A DNA stretch of 5,512 nucleotides from JARLFX01 sp036404255 (GTDB taxonomy: Bacteria > Acidobacteriota > Terriglobia > Terriglobales > Acidobacteriaceae): the NCBI GenBank assembly GCA_036404255.1, contig DASWOP010000082.1, positions 1 to 5,512 of the forward strand, read 5' to 3'. The position numbers and the translations under genes are program-made. The notes below the pieces were generated by a model. That model did no database searches. It was not told the origin of the DNA and was given only the letters and a program-made list of their open reading frames with translations. Every line of letters begins with the position of its first letter. Position 1 is the stretch's first letter. Below are positions 1-4,648 of this stretch, one piece after another.

Positions 1-13
1 TTCCCTCCCGCCT

Positions 14-19
14 TATACT
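14..19 (+). promoter_or_regulatory. Putative -10 box of hemL
   Basis: The hexamer TATACT matches the sigma-70 -10 consensus at five of six positions and ends 7 nt before the hemL ATG. Transcription would then start at or next to the start codon. No Shine-Dalgarno is visible in the 26 bases before the ATG, which fits a leaderless or nearly leaderless mRNA. The -35 region lies outside the window and cannot be judged. Confidence 0.45.
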
Positions 20-26
20 TAACCCA

Positions 27-1355
27 ATGACCACTCGCTCCCACGACCGTTCCCGTCAGCTCCAACTGCGCGCCGAAAAATTTCTCCCCGGCGGAGTCGA
101 TTCCCCCGTCCGCGCCTTCCGCGCCGTCGGCGGCAATCCCCCCATGATCGTCCGCGCCGAGGGAGCCTACCTCACCGACGCAGACGGCAACCGCTACATC
201 GACTACGTCGGCTCCTGGGGCCCCATGATCCTCGGCCACGCCGCGCCCAGCGTCGTCGCCGCCATCCAGCAGGCCGCCGCCAACAGCCCCAGCTTCGGCG
301 CCTCCACCCCCACCGAAGCCGACCTCGCCGAGATCATCATCCAGGCCGTGCCCAGCATCCAGAAGCTCCGCTTCGTCAGCTCCGGCACCGAAGCCTGCAT
401 GTCCGCCATCCGCCTCGCCCGCGGATTCACCGGCCGCAACTTCATCATCAAGTTTGAAGGCTGTTACCACGGCCACTCTGACGCCATGCTCGTCAAAGCC
501 GGCTCCGGCGTCGCCACCTTCGGCATCCCCGGCTCTGCCGGAGTCCCCGCCGAGACAGCCCAGCACACCCTCGCGCTCCCCTACAACGACATCCCCGCCG
601 TCGAAGCCGCCTTCGCCCTGCACAAAGACCAGATCGCCTGCATCATCGTCGAGCCTATTGTCGGCAACATGGGAACCGTACCGCCCGCGCCCGGCTACCT
701 CGCCGCGCTCATCGACATCGCCCACCGCAACGGCGCTCTCCTCATCTGCGATGAGGTCATGACCGGCTTCCGCGTCGCCCTCGGCGGCGCGCAGAGCCTC
801 TACGGCATCACGCCAGACATCACCACCCTCGGCAAGATCATCGGTGGCGGCCTGCCCGTCGGCGCCTTCGGTGGCCGCGCGGAGATCATGGACCAGCTCG
901 CCCCGCTCGGCCCCGTCTACCAGGCTGGCACCCTCAGCGGCAACCCGCTCGCCATGGCCGCAGGCATCGCCACGCTCTCGCACCTCGTCGCCAACCAGCA
1001 GACCATCTACCCGCAGCTCGAAGCCACCGCCAAAGCCGTCGCCGAAGGCGTAGCCAACGCCGCCCGCTGCATGAAGATTCCCCTCACCACCAACCGCGTC
1101 GGCGCCATGTTCACCTGGTTCTTCACGCCCGAACCCGTGACCGACTTCACCTCCGCCGCCACGTCAGACAGCAAAGCCTTCGCCGTCTTCCACCGCGCCA
1201 TGCTGGAGTCAGGCATCTGGCTGCCGCCCTCGCAATACGAAGCCGCCTTCATCTCCACCGCCCACGGCGAAACCGAGATTGCAGCCACCATCGCCGCCGC
1301 CCGCGCCGCCTTCGAAACCATGGACCCCGACCCCGCCCACATCGCCCCGCGCTGA
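27..1355 (+). CDS. hemL: Glutamate-1-semialdehyde 2,1-aminomutase
   Basis: This PLP-dependent cytosolic enzyme (class III aminotransferase fold, dimeric in the family) converts glutamate-1-semialdehyde to 5-aminolevulinate, the last step of the C5 route to heme, siroheme and cobalamin. The 442-residue protein carries the family signatures in order: GGVDSPVRAF (22-31), DYVGSWGPMILGH (59-71), the phosphate-binding SSGTEA (118-123), GCYHGHSDA (145-153), the cofactor-ring aspartate in CDEV (D242), and the Schiff-base lysine K270 in TTLGKIIGGGLPVGAFGG. GTLSGNPLAMAAG (301-313) follows. Length is close to the usual ~430, with a short proline-rich C-terminal extension. The ATG at 27 leaves the expected N-terminus and has a -10-like box just upstream but no Shine-Dalgarno. 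Nothing else lies in its direction; the next gene is convergent. Codons end very heavily in C, unlike the gene at 2538. All key residues are present, so it should be active. Confidence 0.97.
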   Translation: MTTRSHDRSRQLQLRAEKFLPGGVDSPVRAFRAVGGNPPMIVRAEGAYLTDADGNRYIDYVGSWGPMILGHAAPSVVAAIQQAAANSPSFGASTPTEADLAEIIIQAVPSIQKLRFVSSGTEACMSAIRLARGFTGRNFIIKFEGCYHGHSDAMLVKAGSGVATFGIPGSAGVPAETAQHTLALPYNDIPAVEAAFALHKDQIACIIVEPIVGNMGTVPPAPGYLAALIDIAHRNGALLICDEVMTGFRVALGGAQSLYGITPDITTLGKIIGGGLPVGAFGGRAEIMDQLAPLGPVYQAGTLSGNPLAMAAGIATLSHLVANQQTIYPQLEATAKAVAEGVANAARCMKIPLTTNRVGAMFTWFFTPEPVTDFTSAATSDSKAFAVFHRAMLESGIWLPPSQYEAAFISTAHGETEIAATIAAARAAFETMDPDPAHIAPR

Positions 1356-1369
1356 GCGCAGCAGAAACC

Positions 1370-1411
1370 AAAGCACAAGCGGAACCCCGGATTTCACGGA
1401 AAATCACGGAT
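1370..1411 (-). repeat. Inverted partial copy of the ATCCGTG repeat unit
   Basis: Bases 1389-1411 are the exact reverse complement of 1511-1533 in the first direct repeat copy (23 of 23). The similarity continues in degraded form back to about 1370: the segment reads on the minus strand like GTGAAATCCG followed by a changed GGTTC-GC-TTGT, compared with GTTCGCCTTGT in the direct copies. The copy begins about 15 bp after the hemL stop. With copy 1 it could form a stem with a ~99-nt loop. Confidence 0.8.
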
Positions 1412-1509
1412 AGATTCTCCAGGTTTAATCCTTTGAGTTTTGATCTCTTAAGGGGTCTTTATCTTTCTAAGTCTTTTATCCCTTAAGGTCTTTATCCATT
1501 AAAGTTTTT
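1412..1509. other. AT-rich noncoding spacer inside the repeat region
   Basis: This segment has no plausible gene. It holds degenerate relatives of the repeat tails: 1428-1443 matches ATCCTTTGAGCTTTTGA of copy 1 apart from one missing C. A second short direct repeat is also present, CTTAAGGGGTCTTTATC at 1447-1463 and CTTAAGGTCTTTATC at 1482-1496, the latter overlapping the palindrome CCTTAAGG (1481-1488). It is much more A+T-rich than the flanking genes. No convincing hairpin terminator is seen. Confidence 0.6.
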
Positions 1510-1711
1510 GATCCGTGATTTTCCGTGAAATCCGTGCTTCGCCTTGTCTTGAAGTCTTGATCCTTTGAGCTTTTGAACTTTTGAACTTTTGAACTTTTTT
1601 GATCCGTGGTGATCCGTGAAATCCGTGGTTCGCCTTGTCTTGAAGTCTTGAACCTTTGAACTTTTGAGCTTTTTTGATCCGTGGTGATCCGTGAAATCCG
1701 TGGTTCGCCTT
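1510..1711 (+). repeat. Direct repeat array, three copies of a 75-91 bp unit
   Basis: Copies start at 1510 (91 bp), 1601 (75 bp) and 1676 (partial, 36 bp identical to copy 2). Each begins GATCCGTG and contains three ATCCGTG heptamers at 10- and 9-bp spacing. In the full copies this is followed by TTCGCCTT, then GTCTTGAA repeated as an octamer, then TTTTGAAC octamers, and a T6 run. The 16-bp length difference between copies 1 and 2 is exactly two extra TTTTGAAC octamers; otherwise they differ at 4 of the first 51 positions. Copy 3 ends 5 bp from the stop codon of the deacetylase. Minus-strand translations (residues such as NHGFHGSPRIKK) are repeat artefacts, not protein. I recall similar arrays from Acidobacteriota intergenic regions but cannot verify this here. 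Confidence 0.93.
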
Positions 1712-1716
1712 TGTTC

Positions 1717-2433
1717 CTAAACCCACACCTGCGGAGTCACAAACCGCACGCTGCCCGCATACTTCTCCAGCAGCCTGCGCGTCGCCTCCACAGAAGCCTT
1801 CCGGTCCTGCCCAATCCCCGCCTGTCCGCCGTCATGCAGCAGAATGTTCGAGCCACGCCCGCGCCTGCGGTTCCGCGCAATCCCGCGCTCCACATTCGCC
1901 ACGATCCTGTCCACGCCAATCGGATTCCAGTCCTGCCCCATCGCATTCCACTGCACCGGCGTCAGCCCCAGCGCGCGCGCCGTGCGCAGCACCACCGGCC
2001 GCCGCATCCCATGCGGACAGCGCATGAACCGAACCGGCTCACCCAGCGCATCCTCAATCGCCGCATTGCATCCCACCAGTTCGTCATGCACCCGCTGCGC
2101 CGAGCAAAACAGCAGCTTCGGGTGCGTCATCGAGTGGTTCCCCACCACGTGCCCCCCGGCTGCGACAGCGCGCAGAATCTCCGGCCTCTGCCGCGCGAAC
2201 CGTCCAATCACGAAGAACGTCGCATGCACCTCATACTGCGCCAGCAGATCCAGCAGCATCGCCGTCTCCGGCTCATTCGGCCCATCGTCATACGTCAGCG
2301 CAAACTCATTCGGGTCCGTTCCCGCGACCACCGTCCGCCCAAAGATCTGCGACTCCGGCCACATCGCCGCATAAGCGTAACCGCCCACGGCCGCCGCCGC
2401 CACACCAGCCGCACTCAGAATCGGGGTAAGCAT
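1717..2433 (-). CDS. Polysaccharide deacetylase (NodB domain, CE4), membrane-anchored
   Basis: A 238-residue carbohydrate esterase family 4 protein; these metal-dependent enzymes remove acetyl groups from N-acetylglucosamine-containing glycans such as peptidoglycan or chitin-like polymers. All five NodB motifs are visible: TYDDGP (47-52; D49 as base, D50 as metal ligand), NHSMTH (99-104; metal ligands H100 and H104), RCPHG (138-142; the R-x-P-x-G motif), GQDW (166-169) and LLHD (198-201; H200). The N-terminus is a short hydrophobic, alanine-rich stretch (about 4-24) without a clear cleavage site, so an anchor facing the periplasm is likely. The substrate cannot be told from sequence. The stop abuts the repeat array at 1711. 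It is divergent from the PD40 gene, with 104 bp between starts. No Shine-Dalgarno precedes the ATG, but an extended -10 does. Confidence 0.93.
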   Translation of the reverse strand: MLTPILSAAGVAAAAVGGYAYAAMWPESQIFGRTVVAGTDPNEFALTYDDGPNEPETAMLLDLLAQYEVHATFFVIGRFARQRPEILRAVAAGGHVVGNHSMTHPKLLFCSAQRVHDELVGCNAAIEDALGEPVRFMRCPHGMRRPVVLRTARALGLTPVQWNAMGQDWNPIGVDRIVANVERGIARNRRRGRGSNILLHDGGQAGIGQDRKASVEATRRLLEKYAGSVRFVTPQVWV

Positions 2434-2440
2434 AGCTATA

Positions 2441-2449
2441 AGTTTAGCA
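2441..2449 (-). promoter_or_regulatory. Putative extended -10 of the deacetylase gene
   Basis: On the minus strand the sequence reads TGCTAAACT, an extended -10 (TG-n-hexamer) with hexamer TAAACT matching four of six consensus positions. It ends 7 nt before the ATG (2433), the same spacing as for hemL, and the interval holds no Shine-Dalgarno. No good -35 is seen at 17 bp, which extended -10 promoters can tolerate. A leaderless transcript is the inference. Confidence 0.4.
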
Positions 2450-2490
2450 ACCTGGTCAGACAGCAGGGACTCAGTATTCGATTTGTTCGT

Positions 2491-2518
2491 TTCTTACGAG
2501 CCGCGACAGAGATATATT
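2491..2518 (+). promoter_or_regulatory. Putative promoter of the PD40/TolB-like gene
   Basis: A -10 hexamer TATATT (2513-2518, five of six) is preceded at 16 bp by TTCTTA (2491-2496), a weak -35. The start would fall near 2525, giving a very short leader that still includes the strong ribosome binding site at 2528. Confidence 0.4.
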
Positions 2519-2527
2519 TAGGTGGTC

Positions 2528-2533
2528 AGGAGG
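2528..2533 (+). promoter_or_regulatory. Ribosome binding site AGGAGG
   Basis: A perfect Shine-Dalgarno AGGAGG lies 4 nt before the ATG at 2538. An overlapping ATG at 2534 is out of frame and even closer, so 2538 is the likely start. This is the strongest such site in the window; the neighbouring hemL, deacetylase and kinase genes have none. Confidence 0.75.
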
Positions 2534-2537
2534 ATGA

Positions 2538-3506
2538 ATGATCGGACGATCTATAGTTTTCGCGTTGTTCGGCGCGGTAATTCTAAATTCAGGATGTCAT
2601 GGTCAAGTTGCCGCCACAAAACAGCCGGACAGCACTCTTCATACGAAAGAAAGTAGTGCGACTGCTCACCTATTCGCAGTTGTGGACGGGGACTCATCCT
2701 TCCTATATGTAAAACCGGCTGGAGTGGGCACTTCGTACCGGCTAACTGGCCGGAAGAGCGGCTGGGAGGCAGACGGTATGATCTCCCCAAGCGGCGATGC
2801 CGTCGCCTACGCATTGGCAGACGGACCCGAGGCAAAGTCAGAGGTATGGGTTTCTCGAATGGATGCCAGCAATGCGCATCGCGTGTCTGCCACCGAAGAG
2901 GATGCCGTGATGCCAGCGTTCGCGCCAGATGGTCGAACCCTTCTTTACGTCAAATCACGCTTCAATGGGCACTATTCACCTATAGCCAGGCCCCGGAGGC
3001 ACAAATTCGATGTGGTTAAGGTATTGGTCGGTCCGGATAGACCCGTCTCTGGTGCGGCACCTGTTGAACTGACGCAACAGGAGTTTTTTGACCTTCGTTC
3101 GCTTTCTGTTTCACCTGATGGAGAAAGGTTTCTCGTGAGCACATCGGGATACCCCATCGGCTCATTAATTGAAGAATTCGATCTAGCCACACCACTTCGG
3201 GTCAAAAGAATCTTCCAACCCCATGTTCCGAATGAGCCATCTATGGGAGCGTCCTTTGGTCAGGCTGCTTATACGCCCAGCGGGATGGAGATTGTCTTCA
3301 CAGCGGCAACCGAGGGCAAAGATGGAATGTATGACTACAACGTCTATCAGATGAGCAATGTGACTGGCGGAGATCTCGTTCAACTAACCCATCACACTGG
3401 AATGATCGATCAATTGAGCGTAGCTCGAGATGGCACAATCTTCTTTTCAGGAAGCGGCAAGCGATATTCTCTCGATTCGCACACCCACGCTGAGCGACAA
3501 GACTGA
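2538..3506 (+). CDS. TolB-like/PD40 beta-propeller protein, putative lipoprotein
   Basis: A 322-residue exported protein of unknown specific function. Residues 1-20 (hydrophobic 5-16, then NSGC) look like a lipoprotein signal with C20 as the lipidated residue, although the -3 position is N rather than the usual L/V/I. Five PD40-type blade motifs follow: SPSGDAVAYA (83-92), FAPDGRTLLYV (128-138), VSPDGERFLVS (191-201), YTPSGMEIVFT (245-255) and ARDGTIFFS (296-304), the series seen in TolB C-terminal and WD40-like propellers. Such proteins usually act as periplasmic or surface interaction scaffolds; no catalytic residues are evident and it is not TolB itself (no N-terminal TolB domain). The last blade stops soon after GKRYSLD with a polar tail, so the propeller may be incomplete or closed by other segments. 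Base composition is lower in G+C with mixed third positions, unlike its neighbours, suggesting a different history. Confidence 0.82.
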   Translation: MIGRSIVFALFGAVILNSGCHGQVAATKQPDSTLHTKESSATAHLFAVVDGDSSFLYVKPAGVGTSYRLTGRKSGWEADGMISPSGDAVAYALADGPEAKSEVWVSRMDASNAHRVSATEEDAVMPAFAPDGRTLLYVKSRFNGHYSPIARPRRHKFDVVKVLVGPDRPVSGAAPVELTQQEFFDLRSLSVSPDGERFLVSTSGYPIGSLIEEFDLATPLRVKRIFQPHVPNEPSMGASFGQAAYTPSGMEIVFTAATEGKDGMYDYNVYQMSNVTGGDLVQLTHHTGMIDQLSVARDGTIFFSGSGKRYSLDSHTHAERQD

Positions 3507-3552
3507 AGTACAAGTTCGCAGTCAGCGGAGTTGGCTATGCAACAGCGGCCTT

Positions 3553-3602
3553 CCCCAGTCTCCCCACGAACCCAACCCGCCACTACCCCCACCCCCTCAC
3601 CC
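3553..3602 (-). other. C-tract run; quadruplex motif on the minus strand
   Basis: Seven runs of three or more C (starting at 3553, 3562, 3571, 3576, 3586, 3592 and 3600) are separated by 5, 5, 2, 7, 1 and 3 bases. The minus strand therefore meets the usual G3+N1-7 quadruplex pattern, and the plus strand could form an i-motif. It lies in the 125-bp spacer between the PD40 gene and the kinase, over the -35 position of the proposed kinase promoter. Folding is inferred; the tracts are seen directly. Confidence 0.6.
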
Positions 3603-3603
3603 A

Positions 3604-3612
3604 TGCTATCTT
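3604..3612 (+). promoter_or_regulatory. Putative extended -10 of the deoxynucleoside kinase gene
   Basis: TGCTATCTT carries the TG-n extension and hexamer TATCTT (four of six) 19 nt before the ATG at 3632. The start would be near 3619, leaving a leader of about 12 nt with no Shine-Dalgarno. The expected -35 position falls inside the C-tract run. Confidence 0.35.
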
Positions 3613-3631
3613 CGTCTTTTATTCGCTAATT

Positions 3632-4279
3632 ATGCCCAACCTCTTCACCACACCCCGCTCCATCGCCGTCGAAGGCCCTCTGCGCGTCGGCAAATCCTCC
3701 CTCGCCCACCTTCTGGCCGAGAAAATGAACGCCCGCACAGTGATCGAGCCGGAGAACAACCCGTTCCTCGACCGTTTCTACCGGCAGGAACCCGGCATGG
3801 CCTTCGCGGCGCAGATGTGGTTCCTGATGGAGCGCTACGAGCGCCTGCAGGCCGCGCCGCCCGCCGAGATCGTCGAGCGCACCATCATCTCCGACTTCAT
3901 CTTCGAGAAGGACAAGCTCTTCGCCTGCGTCAACCTATCCGACGCCGAGCTCGAAATCTACAATCGCTACTACGAGCGCTTCCGCCGCGAGATCACCCCG
4001 CCCTCGCTGATCATCTACCTCCAGGCCACACCAGAGGTCCTCAAAACCCGCCTCAAGCGCAAAGCCGCCCCCGGCGAGCGTGCCGTCAGCGAGAAGTACA
4101 TCGAGCGCGTAGCCGACGCCTACGAGCACTTCTTCTTCCACTACACCGCCTCACCCCTGCTCGTGGTCAACACATCCGAGATCGATTTCGTGAACAACCC
4201 CCAGCACCGCGACCAGCTCCTCGCCCGCATCGACCAGCCCGTAAACGGCACCCAATACTTCCGCCCTCAAAAGTCCTAA
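3632..4279 (+). CDS. Deoxynucleoside kinase (dCK/dGK family)
   Basis: A 215-residue cytosolic kinase that phosphorylates deoxynucleosides at the 5' position in nucleotide salvage; typical bacterial members act on deoxyadenosine/deoxyguanosine or deoxycytidine. Visible motifs are the P-loop GPLRVGKS (15-22; K21), IEPENNPFL (38-46; E39 at the position of the general base of human dCK and fly dNK), Q61 in the base-recognition helix, ERT (82-84) in place of the usual ERS/DRS with R83 kept, SDFIFEKDKLFA (87-98), and a basic LID-like segment RLKRKAAPGER (140-150) followed by SEKYIERVADAYEHFF. Length is normal for the bacterial family. Substrate choice cannot be assigned. The ATG at 3632 sets the P-loop at the normal distance from the N-terminus. 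The gene stands alone, not beside folK or panB/panC, and is flanked on both sides by quadruplex-capable tracts. The long overlapping frame at 3430-4293 is a shadow. Confidence 0.92.
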   Translation: MPNLFTTPRSIAVEGPLRVGKSSLAHLLAEKMNARTVIEPENNPFLDRFYRQEPGMAFAAQMWFLMERYERLQAAPPAEIVERTIISDFIFEKDKLFACVNLSDAELEIYNRYYERFRREITPPSLIIYLQATPEVLKTRLKRKAAPGERAVSEKYIERVADAYEHFFFHYTASPLLVVNTSEIDFVNNPQHRDQLLARIDQPVNGTQYFRPQKS

Positions 4280-4284
4280 AGACA

Positions 4285-4345
4285 GGGGATTAGGGCTTAG
4301 GGAACAGGGAACAGGGAAACAGGGAACAGGGAACAGGGAACAGGG
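4285..4345 (+). other. Quadruplex-capable G-tract run downstream of the kinase
   Basis: Nine G-tracts of three or four bases, from GGGG at 4285, are separated by loops of 4-5 bases (mostly AACA). This satisfies G3+N1-7 several times over on the coding strand. The first tract starts 6 bp after the kinase stop codon, so any read-through transcript would carry it in the 3' untranslated region. It overlaps the minisatellite listed separately. Confidence 0.7.
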
Positions 4346-4349
4346 AACA
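4300..4349 (+). repeat. Minisatellite, seven tandem GGGAACA units
   Basis: Units start at 4300, 4307, 4314, 4322, 4329, 4336 and 4343. Six are exact heptamers; the third has an extra A. A degenerate head, GGGGATTAGGGCTTA, precedes them (4285-4299). The opposite strand translates as repeated CSLFPVP, a familiar source of spurious small proteins. Copy number could change by slippage. Confidence 0.95.
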
Positions 4350-4368
4350 CCCAAACAGTAAAACTCGA

Positions 4369-4395
4369 GTCATTCTGAGCGAAGCCGAAGAATCC
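4369..4395 (+). repeat. Dispersed-repeat-like element (CATTCTGAGCGAAG core)
   Basis: The core CATTCTGAGCGAAG followed by CCGAAGAATCC resembles a short element I recall as highly recurrent between genes in Acidobacteriota and some other phyla, here with one extra C compared with the version I remember (GAAGCGAAG). It has 5-bp inverted ends, ATTCT (4372-4376) and AGAAT (4389-4393). Only one copy is in the window, so repetition is recollection, not observed. Confidence 0.5.
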
Positions 4396-4635
4396 AGACG
4401 TCCTCCGCGTTACCCATACCGCCAAAAAGCTTCCGCAGCACAAATCCCCAGCCCTCCACCCAGCAAATCCCGCATCCGGCCCCACCCAAGCCGCACAAAG
4501 CCCTATTCCCTACTCCCCGCTCTTTGCTTCTTTTCCTCCCAATCCGCATCGAACTCATTACAGCCTCGATTCCCCTGCGACCACAGGTGGCCTGCACGGA
4601 ACCGCGACGATTCACATCACCAGAACATGAAGATC
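4396..4635. other. Noncoding spacer upstream of the aldehyde dehydrogenase
   Basis: Apart from the CCC-rich tract at 4501-4518 I see no gene, RNA or clear promoter here. Minus-strand open frames across it have no recognisable protein character and pass through the repeats. No good -10/-35 pair stands out before the dehydrogenase. Confidence 0.5.
4501..4518 (-). repeat. Inverted relative of the G-rich tract
   Basis: The reverse complement reads GGGGAGTAGGGAATAGGG and matches the head of the minisatellite region (4285-4302) at 15 of 18 positions, in the opposite orientation. Together the two tracts bound a 234-bp segment that contains the minisatellite and the CATTCTGAGCGAAG element. Confidence 0.6.
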
Positions 4636-4640
4636 GAGGA
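4636..4640 (+). promoter_or_regulatory. Ribosome binding site GAGGA
   Basis: GAGGA sits 8 nt before the ATG at 4649, a normal spacing, and supports that start for the aldehyde dehydrogenase. It lies inside a six-codon open frame (4627-4647) whose TGA ends one base before the ATG. Confidence 0.65.
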
Positions 4641-4648
4641 TAAGTGAC

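Noticed and set aside
1510..1711. CRISPR-like array
   Set aside because: Units are contiguous tandem repeats with repetitive interiors and no unique spacers of constant length, and no cas gene is present.
1499..1726. 75-residue minus-strand open frame (NHGFHGSPRIKK repeats)
   Set aside because: It is a translation of the direct repeats; its periodicity follows the DNA repeat and it overlaps the end of the deacetylase gene.
1681..2541. 286-residue plus-strand open frame
   Set aside because: It is antisense to the deacetylase, which has all five NodB motifs; the frame is Arg/His/Pro-rich, as expected of a shadow in high-G+C DNA.
3430..4293. 287-residue plus-strand open frame
   Set aside because: It spans the end of the PD40 gene, the C-tract spacer and the whole kinase in another frame; it is Arg/Pro-rich with no domain, while the kinase frame has a P-loop.
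4151..4485. Minus-strand frames with CSLFPVP repeats
   Set aside because: They are translations of the GGGAACA minisatellite with no start signal or protein-like composition elsewhere.
4370..4615. 81-residue minus-strand open frame
   Set aside because: It runs through the repeat element and noncoding spacer, has no recognisable domain and no ribosome site I can see.
4627..4647. Six-codon upstream frame (MKIEDK) ending one base before the dehydrogenase ATG
   Set aside because: It could be a regulatory leader, but it has no ribosome site of its own that I can see, and a frame this short is easily produced by chance.
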